From a virus, in the IMG/VR virus record IMGVR_UViG_3300025120_000218, positions 1 to 35,686 of that record: a stretch of 35,686 nucleotides of DNA, one strand, 5' to 3'. The notes below the pieces were generated by a model. That model saw nothing but the letters and a program-made list of their open reading frames with translations. It did no database searches and was not told the origin of the DNA. The position numbers were made by a program, and so were the translations under genes. This document shows positions 20,501-25,173 of this stretch, piece after piece (the first letter of the stretch is position 1; every line of letters begins with the position of its first letter).

Positions 20501-21525
20501 CTGACAACCAGTACCACAACGTAGGGACGGATATAATAATAGATGTAGCACAGATGGCATCAGATGGTCAGACACTAACAGCTAATGATGTTCTGTCGGT
20601 AACAACATTCAATAACGCACTTGGAATGAAACTGAGAAGAGAGGTATTAGGAGGAGAACCTGATAACATCTTTAAACTGAGATTCGATCCACTAAATGCA
20701 GGATACACTTTCGTCTGGTTGAATGGAGTACAGCAGGTACAGAATTATGATTACACAATGACCGGCAACACTATAACTTTTGTTGGCAAGACGATATTAG
20801 GTTCAGACAGATTAGATGTGATGTACTTCGCGTTGGAATCTGCGATAGGTGCCACGGGATTCAGGATATTCAAGGACATGTTAAACAGAACATTCTACAA
20901 ACGTATCAGCAAAACAGCAACGACAGAATTAGTTGATGATCTGACCGATACAATAGACACACTGCAGGTCAAAGACGGAACTGCATTACCGGAACCCAAT
21001 GCCGAAAACAACTTGCCGGGTGTGGTCTTCATAGACAAGGAAAGGATAGAATATTTTACCAAGAACGGAAACACGTTGGGACAACTGAGACGTGGAACAC
21101 TTGGAACAGGAATTAAGGACCATAGCGATGGCACACTAGTGGTAGATGCCAGCGGATCTCAAACTATACCTTATGCGGACACAGTGTACACCAACACCTT
21201 CACAGGTGACGGTAGCACAACAGCGTTTGCACTATCACAAATCCCAGCCTCTGCTAGTGAGTTAGACATATTCATTGGTGGCCAACGATTGTTGCTTACT
21301 AGCGAGGATGGATCAACTATTAACTACTCTGTGAACGGATCTAGCACAACAGTGACTTTAAGCACTGTACCGGCTGTCGGAACACAGGTTAAAATCTTAC
21401 ACAAGAGAGGACAGGTATGGTACACAGCATTAGACGGCAATCCAGCAGATGGTAAAGGATTACAGGCGTCTACTACTAATCAGGCTAAATTCATAGCTAA
21501 CGAGCCAACAAACTCACCTGAATAA
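8500..21525 (+). CDS. Giant baseplate/tail structural protein (4341 aa)
   Basis: Very large virion protein directly after gp6, in the place where marine T4-like phages carry a gp7-like or giant wedge-associated protein. The N-terminus (LPAFYRTDTNQRFLSSTLDP) and the segment YMPPSPTKLGMYPKFKPEL (about residue 1000) match my memory of marine T4-like structural proteins. Visible modules in order: cupredoxin-like (about 197-290); chitin-binding-like (about 1662-1700); seven FG-GAP repeats (about 2096-2542); a Trp/Tyr-rich region (about 2590-2880); a GYTTAP repeat with an inserted module (3243-3327); a second chitin-binding-like module (about 3404-3450). From about 3540 on, fibre-like beta modules start with GDGSTT and contain VNGV..DYTV. 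The end (ANEPTNSPE) also looks family-typical. No signal peptide or membrane segment was seen. It probably connects the wedge to the fibres and may bind host glycans. The structural role is well supported; ligand binding is inferred. Confidence 0.8.
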   Translation: MADNPVNSSTNQEVVTQGNIELRRTVQHLPAFYRTDTNQRFLSSTLDPLIQKGNLERLDGYIGRQDAYTRQIKDRYLTATSRDRMSYQLEPTVTYTDKDTTSVNPEDQVKFTGTYDDYINQIKYFGGKVDNHDRLNKETVYGWNPAIDYDKLINYREYYWIPRGPNAIEIDSIGPSAVAEYNVVNLAKGAYNFGHRPGENNPIIKLYRGNTYKFNVNAKGHPFYIMTEPYKSQVAEDGSSSTLYSTGVVNNGADYGTVTFTVPLTGTPDTLYYQCGNHNAMYGILQIRTINTLAKINPDDDIVGVKTYSLRTLNLSNGMKIKFTPGQLETGSAYLNKEYYVEGVGESITLTDVENLITPATYATETTILYDEVEYDSRPYAKAYYIPDTKDYITIKRDSRDQNAWSRYNRWFHRSIIDETARINGYTPTLDEDTRAKRPIIEFDSGLALYNHGTVAKTSVTLFDTVTTDAFSDVVLQTGYIVDGVSLTEGMRVIFAADTDPIVKNKIYKVSFATAGDSSQVISLTEESDGVPADKDSVFVEFGTANQGKTFYYDSATATWKDAQQKTGVNQQPLFGMWDATHTSFDDTTKYPNSSFAGAKVFAFATTDTATTDTVLGIKVKYNTINNVGDIVFESDHTTGTFTYKSGSATVTMKLEEGHLHYTTGNETHNSRSAWVKRTNDSKQRVIRTFVVEQTEKQLFPIDFYKNSATLTDLELSVSVNGARKTLATDYTVVNGTTNKYVKFINELVVDDQIRIAGYSGADKVEDRGIYEVPENLGFNSLNQQLGSFTYGQILGHVRDIFDKNQDVTGTIPGVSNLRDKPDARLKGGSIHQHEAPLTPAVFGLIDQESNLISAMDFATKEYEKWYNAFLTHATGTAYEGVAADRVDEIITAITEGRNSSFPFFYEDMIGWGENVSTRSYTVLGESQTEYALDSQHNITTPSNRAVYVYLNSVQLILGTDYTFSTVDDSVAISTTLAEGDKVEIKDYTDTTGSYMPPSPTKLGMYPKFKPELFTDNTYTTSTAVIRKHDGSIIKAYGDERDDLILELEKRIYNNCKTAYDPTLLDIHDVSPSAFVSTEFTLQEINDIMGATFYTWAGRNNVQYINNTTFVEGSPFTYNYARSTDRINNQTFPGYWRGIYNYFYDTDSPHTRPWEMLGHSEKPTDWETLYGPAPYTSANDVLWDAIATEPGRYGKPEIKTYLPVDASGNLLDPIAVKLVENFDIPGRQSSWKFGDQSPAETAWRRSSSYPFAVMRVLALTKPAKFSANFFDPSRLSTNTAGNQIDTDTGIRRQLATAKYHLETETDQNTGAVTRYVTAGYQPFVVNYLISRNLDPTNFYYNKMKKLSVQLSYKLGGFTDKDNIKILTDSVSPGSTSGSKFIPDENYKILFRTSNPVQSFTYSGVLIEKNTDTTTDGSTLSGGYKVLGYSTTKPYFSFNYPVRTTTHSAIAVTGATVVKRYKTYQEDVQTIPYGYVFNTIQDVTDFLLGYGNWLEGQGFRFNKYSNELKETLNWENAVKEFLFWTTQEWAPGSAVTVSPAADGFELDTNNSIVGKLRNLAGDYSLLDAGGRKIDIREISTKRIGKTFDIGIKSDSIGLYNIALNTVQKEQILLFDNSTVFADIIFDPFTGFRQQRLKIVGWKTAGWNGDYYAPGFMFDAAQVSYWTANTDYKIGDTVEYQGKFYVAKINHNSTSVFDNANWMLKTEKPAPQLIPNFEYKISQFNDFYNLETNNFDESQQQLAQRLTGYQSRDYLENLFVNDVSQYKFYQGYIREKGTKNAIDKLTKAQYEKEDIELDLYPEWMIRTGNFGNTDSIENIQLVLKGDTITANPQSIELLDTSNDTIEYLRSASVAKNKLYYSPVDYTASTTFRRLDYSKEGVDRETAQFYKTAGYPQLSQVQHTAFNIADIQNLDMNLITSNDLVWIANKANQDWDVFRITNTGVTIAFLKPINDATQLEITLTGSHNLSAGTTNTLPDYFGIANSEETTLNGVYPVASTPDHKTVVIDYVGNIGFIPELEDGSTADTYGNFYKFVSVRLNSMDNVNDIIPYSTYVDKDDAIERPGDKVYADADSKGLWQVYEKQDPYVSGVILSPDSETSEQEFGHRIVARNNGRTIVVSAPGKGQGEIHFLFRSDVTPGALFQTQSTETMTENDDNTSRLGQSLSMSTDENFVVAGAPFTNTTSSDGSTRYINSGLVKIYLWDPNTFKYSLLNTLTPPEDGSTADNLQEQNFGSSHKISEPGASSVRDTSTKYLFVGAPGYSDGTGRVYMYEWGLGVDGSTYDTWTQNLTITSADPGAGKRFGHRIEANDNGDILAVSSTSPGQAGKVEIYIRNSQANDGSTDHSFTLAQTLTGTSADGSSLNTAFGDSMSMVSDGTTLIIGAPGVDGTEQIDAGAVYYYKWNADGSTNTYTLQQTLNAPDTQTNMRFGTSLDTNHNGTRLTIGAENSSTPRDMKIDSGETTFDLQDTMFVDLNTGSGATFTATMYNTTFVIDDKLITNNVTDDDNFGKGVCVVENTVFVGAPNDEGIGGTVINDGTVACYDLAVAGEYAWKNIASETALIDIAKLGQVFEFDNGSKQIRDHYDLYDPVKGRILGIADREINIKAPWDPAVYNTGPNANTKTSWAEEHIGEVWWDLSTVKWTWYEQGDQEFKTNNWGRIFPGSSIDIYEWTESTILPSEWSSRTGTEEGIAQGISGTPRTIDDEQYTVIQRYNTRLDSFVNYYYYWVKNRVSVPRNSVVQRKNSVGFVANLIKNPSSTGAKYYSVTDTNKLLLNNVNNLGDDNIVLNIDIRTNTFEGDSHSVWKLAREGDISYRPGTQVETRWWDSLIGQNESGDLVPDIGLPVNERYGNKIRPRQSWYVDRFTALKEIIDYSNTVLKKNQLAGTFNLRNLDSKEPEPTAESLEWDTTIDTYAELTYIDTRDLSGTVKFLVKADETANGYWAIYTWDGTEFSRTRLQTYKTSSYWSYTDWYGTDPDVHGMLHGENTPIDKQVKFQYELDTLNLAIGKHVKVTNADTGGWKLFMKTATGWQNVGTENGTIRLSTKLYDYSQDAIGFAGEDTFDDNFFDEAPSIETRKVLTALRDDLFINDLALEYNTLFFTGLRKVLSEQTYVDWMFKTSFLNATSSVRPLDQRKSYTTGTDKWIESYINEVKPFHSKIREYRLGYTGTDTQDGLFTDFDSPTFYDVTTGRIRALNVSKDTAKLTEYPWQMWNDYHKKYISSITVTKGGSGYTTAPTVTIVGGTVGATGPFQILATSSRGSTSGTYGYFYPLFSSETQAKIYDTQNGGAGTTNIYKFDGYTGTFYGPSTIITAQATISGAFKMYTTPTTTAATATATVVGGTVTKVTVTGIGANYTSTPMVVLTGGASDGSTPSDTARAYANLNNDLVRDIDTTIKFDRVSSTSRVVDWTALTSYAYGQLIRYNNQLYKTTSAFTATANFNDGANKLYKVYGDETGLTAADRTKGFYTPGAGMAGNELSQVMSGVDYGGTMVTGLLFSQEAGWDKAGWYDFPWDNYGASRIKSFSADGLTATFTITPAPAISDVYQVYLTSADSTRVKRTEVFRGDGSTTSFTIGTIPAAGTLVEFIPFDDDGVLTPTDDRTLESIIKGGLFGSALGSAPSDILLEGDDFISPETSYAPEETVPGQLFDTLDIKVYTSPESGVPFISSKNHRGDATTTTFSIGDYPGTLGSVTVSVNGVVKKLTTDYTVSVANKTITFGTAPATNSVIATRVFAISGENYRVLDQYTGDGSTVTFTTSTRGEFNLDSTVSDMYITIDGVPTTAFTTTTTANAVTVTFNSAPVANALVQVAGFNKSTTSTRSYASIRNEAVTYDGSTNRYTLTYPPGSIGPLSGLTIVEANGKVLRGPDVSYYIGDGTTTRFDFNAPSGLGATVGTTDSTSETADTHTITADESQVPALGEDSTIDPAKTITSASQIQVHINGVEQILNTHYTVDLGNGIHTADETTEEADTTTTTADTASAPDRVVFVTAPTTTDLIAITTIADNQYHNVGTDIIIDVAQMASDGQTLTANDVLSVTTFNNALGMKLRREVLGGEPDNIFKLRFDPLNAGYTFVWLNGVQQVQNYDYTMTGNTITFVGKTILGSDRLDVMYFALESAIGATGFRIFKDMLNRTFYKRISKTATTELVDDLTDTIDTLQVKDGTALPEPNAENNLPGVVFIDKERIEYFTKNGNTLGQLRRGTLGTGIKDHSDGTLVVDASGSQTIPYADTVYTNTFTGDGSTTAFALSQIPASASELDIFIGGQRLLLTSEDGSTINYSVNGSSTTVTLSTVPAVGTQVKILHKRGQVWYTALDGNPADGKGLQASTTNQAKFIANEPTNSPE
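9088..9369 (+). other. Cupredoxin-like domain within the giant tail protein
   Basis: Residues about 197-290 read like a small Greek-key copper protein. They contain IIKLYRGNTYKFNV, then GHPFYI with His221, then GTVTFTVP, then YYQCGNHNAMYG with Cys275, His278 and Met281. A His followed by CxxHxxM is the usual layout of a type-1-like copper site. The ligands appear complete, but copper binding is inferred. Confidence 0.65.
13483..13602 (+). other. Chitin-binding-like (CBM5/12-type) module 1 of the giant protein
   Basis: Residues about 1662-1700 read SYWTANTDYKIGDTVEYQG, then KFYVAK and a closing NANW. The pattern W..(x)..Y..GD.V.Y.G..Y.A...(x)..W is that of small carbohydrate-binding modules. 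In phage tails such modules may be structural only. Confidence 0.5.
14785..16125 (+). other. Seven-repeat FG-GAP beta-propeller of the giant protein
   Basis: Seven repeats, each starting FG or LG and followed by a (V/I)(x)(G/S)AP or similar strand: FGHRIVARNNG, LGQSLSMSTDE, FGSSHKISEPG, FGHRIEANDNG, FGDSMSMVSDG, FGTSLDTNHNG and FGKGVCVVENT. GAP follows in repeats 2, 3, 5 and 7, SAP in repeat 1, and weaker forms (VSST, IGAEN) in 4 and 6. Seven is the canonical count for an integrin-alpha-like propeller. The type resembles bacterial FG-GAP_2 repeats. Confidence 0.75.
18226..18480 (+). other. About 85-residue module inserted in a GYTTAP-type repeat pair
   Basis: Two related repeats, ITVTKGGSGYTTAPTVTIVGG and (downstream) VTVTGIGANYTSTPMVVLTGG, are separated by a segment of about 85 residues. 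It contains YFYPLFSSETQAKIYD, YKFDGYTGTFYGPST and a short Thr/Ala linker. It looks like an independent module placed inside an otherwise tandem pair. Confidence 0.45.
18709..18849 (+). other. Chitin-binding-like module 2 of the giant protein
   Basis: Residues about 3404-3450 read VVDWTALTSYAYGQLIRYNN, then QLYKTTSAF. This repeats the W..(x)..Y..G..I.Y.N.LY..T layout of module 1. It is a weaker match because the Asp of the GD.V motif is Gln here. Confidence 0.4.
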
Positions 21526-21528
21526 ATA
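21521..21528 (+). promoter_or_regulatory. Weak late-promoter candidate before the 241-aa structural gene
   Basis: AATAAATA overlaps the stop codon of the giant gene and sits 6 bases before the next ATG. It fits NATAAATA, but transcription starting at the usual distance would leave essentially no leader. It may therefore be chance in this AT-rich junction. Confidence 0.25.
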
Positions 21529-21534
21529 CACTAG

Positions 21535-22260
21535 ATGACAGATGACAATAAACCACAAGAAGCAAAAGAAGAGAATAAAAAGCCTCAGGATCAAAGCGGA
21601 GTTATGATCGAAGGACATATCAAGATATTTGATCCAGAAACAGGTGAAGTAATTGTCGACAAAAGAAACGCAATACATTACGAAAACATGTCACAGGCAC
21701 TGGCTAATTCATTGGCACACAAGTCAACAGGTTTCGTGCATGAAATTGCATTCGGGAATGGTGGTACGTCAGTTGATCCAACTGGCATAATCACATACCT
21801 AACACCAAATTCTACAGGTACAAATGCCACACTTTACAATCAAACATACTACAAAGTGATAGACGACAACTCTGCCACTAACAAAGACACAACAAGGAAC
21901 AAGATGGAAGTGAGACACACAGCAGGTAACAAGTATACCGACATCGTTTGCACTTGCACACTGGACTACGGTGAGCCTACGGGACAGGCCGCGTTTGACA
22001 ACACGACAGATTTTAACGGCGACTATGTGTTTGACGAATTGGGATTAAAAAGTTGGGAAGGAACAGAGAACGGAACCACTAATAAACTGTTGACGCACGT
22101 CATATTCCATCCAGTACAGAAATCTCTAAACAGACTGATACAGATTGATTACACCCTAAGGATACAATCATTAACGACATTCACCGAAACAAGTTCAACG
22201 GCACTGTCAACTTCAAACACAGTGAGTGGAACAACGTCAGGTGGTAACACAGGGTACTAA
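21535..22260 (+). CDS. Tail-associated structural protein (241 aa), function unknown
   Basis: I recognise this only as a conserved-looking structural protein of the fibre region, with no named function. Residues 1-22 are very polar (Lys, Glu, Gln, Asn) and probably disordered. The folded part starts at GVMIEGHIKIFDPETGEVIV and NAIHYENMSQALANSLAH, and strands such as VHEIAFGNGG and IQIDYTLRIQS suggest a beta-rich fold. The last 27 residues are Ser/Thr/Gly-rich and end in GNTGY, resembling the tail of gp6. It lies 9 bases after the giant gene and just before the first fibre paralogue, so a connector or assembly role in the fibres is plausible but unproven. No catalytic motif, membrane segment or good ribosome binding site is visible. 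Confidence 0.7.
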   Translation: MTDDNKPQEAKEENKKPQDQSGVMIEGHIKIFDPETGEVIVDKRNAIHYENMSQALANSLAHKSTGFVHEIAFGNGGTSVDPTGIITYLTPNSTGTNATLYNQTYYKVIDDNSATNKDTTRNKMEVRHTAGNKYTDIVCTCTLDYGEPTGQAAFDNTTDFNGDYVFDELGLKSWEGTENGTTNKLLTHVIFHPVQKSLNRLIQIDYTLRIQSLTTFTETSSTALSTSNTVSGTTSGGNTGY

Positions 22261-22263
22261 TAA

Positions 22264-23772
22264 ATGGCATACACAGTAAACAGGCGAAACAGTTCGACAT
22301 CACCAAACCAGTACACGGTACAGGATGGAGTGGTCAACACACAGACTAATTTGAATTTTGTCGGTAAAGGATATGCCGGTTACGGGGAACTGATTGCAGA
22401 GAACTTCCTACACCTGATGGAGAACTTTGCAAACACGACAGCACCGGACAAACCCATCGAAGGACAGGTTTGGTATGATTCGGCAACTGCAAAACTAAAA
22501 GTTTACAACGGTAGCATATTCCAAACAGCAGGCGGTAATGCACCTTATCAGTCAACCGAACCACCATCAATGGCACAGGGAGACCTTTGGATAGATTCAG
22601 ACACAGGACAGATGTACTATTATAACGGTGCCTCGAGTGTATTGGTAGGCCCACCTAGTACAACAGGAACGACGAACGGATTTGTATATGATTCTATTTT
22701 AGATTCATCAGACACAACACAGAACATCACAAAACAGTTTAATGACGGTAACCTGGTTGCTGTTATTTCAGAGGACACATTCACACCAAAGGTATCACTT
22801 TCGGGATTCGCAACAATTAAGAAAGGTATAACACTTTCAACAGCAATATCGGATTTGAAATTCCAAGGTACTGCAACAGATTCAGACGCTCTCGGTGGAG
22901 CGTCGGCGGCAACATTTTTAAAGTCCACAGAGAACGACACAACATCAGGCACACTGGGTATTGTAAATGACACCGGACTAACAATTGGCGCTGACAGTGA
23001 CTTGTCATTAAGAGTTGAAAGTTCTGGTCCAGTTATTTCAAACGTTATCTCAGACTCAGACATAACATTCAAGGTAAATGATGGTGGTACGACAACTACT
23101 CTGATGACCATGGATGGTTCACTGTCTTTCATAGGTATAGGAACAACAACACCAAGCACAAAATTACAGGTTGTAGGAACAGTGACAGCGACAGCATTCG
23201 CAGGGCCACTTACCGGTGCGGTCACAGGAAACGTGACAGGAAACATCGCGGGGTCGGGTACCAGCAGTCTAGGTGCAACAACACTGTCAGGAACACTTAC
23301 CACAAAAACAATACTACCAGATACAGATGCCACATACGACATAGGGTCAGCAAGTAAAGGATACAACACAGTTCATGCCAAAGCAACATCGGCACAATAC
23401 GCTGACTTGGCTGAGATATATGAATCCGACTCGGAGTATGAAGTGGGCACAGTTGTCATATTTGGTGGAGAGAAAGAAATAACGGTTTCAAGCATGGGTG
23501 CAGATCCAAGAGTGGCAGGCGTTATCTCTGAAAATCCAGCGTACCTGATGAATTCAGAAGCAACAGGACAACCGGTAGCATTACAAGGAAAGGTATCATG
23601 TAAAGTTGTTGGACAAATCAGCAAGGGAGACATGTTGGTTACACACTCACAACATCCAGGAGTCGCTAGGAAAGGAACAAATCCTTCGATGGGTACAGTG
23701 ATAGGGAAAGCACTAGAAGAATACAATTCAACCGATATAGGCACGATTAATATTGTGGCTGGAAGACTATAA
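22264..23772 (+). CDS. Tail fibre protein, paralogue 1 (502 aa)
   Basis: First of three related fibre proteins. The N-terminal 110 or so residues (FVGKGYAGYGELIAENFLHL, then GQVWYDSATAKLKVYNG, GDLWIDSDTGQMYYYNG, VGPP) form a domain shared by all three and probably attach to the virion. The middle shares FQGTATDSDALGGASAA and a nearby DSDITFKVNDGGTTTTLMTM with paralogue 3. The C-terminal part has PDTDATYDIGS followed by ATSAQYADLAEIYESDSEY, a Gly-rich beta region and PAYLMNSEA, again shared with paralogue 3. The short GPLTGAVTGNVTGNI repeat suggests a trimeric triple-beta-helix stalk. It starts three bases after the upstream stop with no clear Shine-Dalgarno. Its stop codon overlaps a perfect TATAAATA word. 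A fibre role is likely; the receptor is unknown. Confidence 0.75.
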   Translation: MAYTVNRRNSSTSPNQYTVQDGVVNTQTNLNFVGKGYAGYGELIAENFLHLMENFANTTAPDKPIEGQVWYDSATAKLKVYNGSIFQTAGGNAPYQSTEPPSMAQGDLWIDSDTGQMYYYNGASSVLVGPPSTTGTTNGFVYDSILDSSDTTQNITKQFNDGNLVAVISEDTFTPKVSLSGFATIKKGITLSTAISDLKFQGTATDSDALGGASAATFLKSTENDTTSGTLGIVNDTGLTIGADSDLSLRVESSGPVISNVISDSDITFKVNDGGTTTTLMTMDGSLSFIGIGTTTPSTKLQVVGTVTATAFAGPLTGAVTGNVTGNIAGSGTSSLGATTLSGTLTTKTILPDTDATYDIGSASKGYNTVHAKATSAQYADLAEIYESDSEYEVGTVVIFGGEKEITVSSMGADPRVAGVISENPAYLMNSEATGQPVALQGKVSCKVVGQISKGDMLVTHSQHPGVARKGTNPSMGTVIGKALEEYNSTDIGTINIVAGRL

Positions 23773-23775
23773 ATA
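23768..23775 (+). promoter_or_regulatory. Perfect T4-type late promoter word TATAAATA
   Basis: An exact TATAAATA overlaps the stop codon of fibre 1 and ends 7 bases before the ATG of fibre 2. In T4 such a site would start transcription almost at the ATG, implying a very short leader or none. It is the best consensus match I found at a gene boundary. Confidence 0.5.
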
Positions 23776-23782
23776 TAAGCAA

Positions 23783-25171
23783 ATGGCATACACAATTAAC
23801 AAAACAGACGGATCAGTAGTAGCTTCAATCACAGACGGTACGGTAGACAACACCACTTCCGTACAGCTTTTCGGAAAGAGCTTTTCAGGGTTTGGTGAGG
23901 GTCTAAATGAGAACCTTGTTAGACTGCTAGAGAATTCAGCATCAACGTCACAACCATCAGCACCTTTGAAAGGTGAACTTTGGATGGACACTTCAACAAA
24001 CCAACTCAAAGTTTATGATGGAACAAGTTTCAAACCCACAGGTGGAGCAAAATCACAGAATACAGAACCCACGTCACCCTCAGCAGGAGATCTTTGGCAT
24101 CATTCAGATAATGATCAACTTTATGTTTACACAGGATCAGCATTCCAACTGGTGGGTCCGGTCTACACAGCAGGACAGACACTGTCGGGTTGGAAGATTG
24201 AAACACTAGCAAGTTCGTCCGGAAACAAAGTTGTTTCTTCAATGTACGCAGGTAACACAAGAGTAGCCATACTTGCAAAGGAAGATTTCACACCGAGTGT
24301 AACACAATCAGGGTTCGCGGCAATCAAAGCAGGAATAACACTGAATTCAACATTGGGAGCAGTGTTCGAGGGAACAAACACACAAGCTTCGCAAATCAAT
24401 GTAACAGGAACAACCAACACTTCCAGCACGGTTATTGCAGGTGGAAACTTTGTGAGAGCAGATGCGGCAGACACTATGACAGGTGCACTGACCATTGATA
24501 CAGATAATGGATTAATAGTTGGTGGATCACAGGAATTGACAGTGACCGTTTCAAGCAACGATGTTACAGTTGCACAGACTTCACAGGACAAAGATCTAAA
24601 ATTCACTGTAAACGATAATGGTACAACAAAAACACCTTTGACACTGACAGGTGCAGATGGTGGCATTGACATGGTAGGTGACCTTACAATAACAGGTAAC
24701 TTGAATATCAGTGGTGCATACAACTACACATCATCCAACATCGTACAACACTCAGACACCTTCTTGAAAGTCAACGCAGGTGGTTCAGAAGCAGACGCAG
24801 GACTTATAGTAGAAACATCAGACACAGATGATGCTAGAATGTTCTATGATGTGTCTGAAAATTTCTGGAGTGCAGGACATGGTGGAACATATTCACAGGT
24901 TATAAGATTAGCAGATGCGGTAGTAGACGGAAACTCATCAAAAGAAAAAGTTTTAAAAACAACAGCGGCAGGCCTAGTCACAGTAACAAATATCAATTTG
25001 GCCGCAGTAGGTACGGCAATAACAACTTCAAACACTGCATTAGTCGGCGTTCCAACAATAGGCCAGGTTGCAACATACGGACTACAATGGGGTGGCTCAC
25101 TTAAAACAGTTTCAACATCAGACCCAAGTGGCGGCAGTGATGGTGACTTCTGGTTCAAGTATGAGGCATAA
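23783..25171 (+). CDS. Tail fibre protein, paralogue 2 (462 aa)
   Basis: Second member of the fibre family. I chose the ATG at 23783 rather than the in-frame ATG at 23753 because MAYTINKTDG aligns with the starts of the paralogues (MAYTVNRR, MAYKINNT). The upstream ATG would also overlap fibre 1. The N-terminal domain is conserved (FGKSFSGFGEGLNENLVRLL, GELWMDTSTNQLKVYDG, GDLWHHSDNDQLYVYTG). The centre shares ITIDTDNGLIV and TSQDKDLKFTVNDNGTT with fibre 3. The C-terminus differs: it lacks the YADLAE/PAYLMN domain, has GNLNISGAYNYTSSNIVQHS, and ends in DGDFWFKYEA. It therefore probably presents a different tip, or pairs with another protein such as the glycine-rich adhesin encoded next. No strong ribosome binding site is visible. 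Confidence 0.75.
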   Translation: MAYTINKTDGSVVASITDGTVDNTTSVQLFGKSFSGFGEGLNENLVRLLENSASTSQPSAPLKGELWMDTSTNQLKVYDGTSFKPTGGAKSQNTEPTSPSAGDLWHHSDNDQLYVYTGSAFQLVGPVYTAGQTLSGWKIETLASSSGNKVVSSMYAGNTRVAILAKEDFTPSVTQSGFAAIKAGITLNSTLGAVFEGTNTQASQINVTGTTNTSSTVIAGGNFVRADAADTMTGALTIDTDNGLIVGGSQELTVTVSSNDVTVAQTSQDKDLKFTVNDNGTTKTPLTLTGADGGIDMVGDLTITGNLNISGAYNYTSSNIVQHSDTFLKVNAGGSEADAGLIVETSDTDDARMFYDVSENFWSAGHGGTYSQVIRLADAVVDGNSSKEKVLKTTAAGLVTVTNINLAAVGTAITTSNTALVGVPTIGQVATYGLQWGGSLKTVSTSDPSGGSDGDFWFKYEA

Positions 25172-25173
25172 TC

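Noticed and set aside
22620-23369. 249-aa open frame on the - strand
   Set aside because: Opposite fibre 1; low-complexity Val/Ser/Pro composition expected from the antisense of a Thr/Gly-rich fibre gene.
23753-23782. ATG 23753 as start of fibre 2
   Set aside because: It lies inside fibre 1. The ATG at 23783 matches the MAY start of the paralogues and follows the TATAAATA word.
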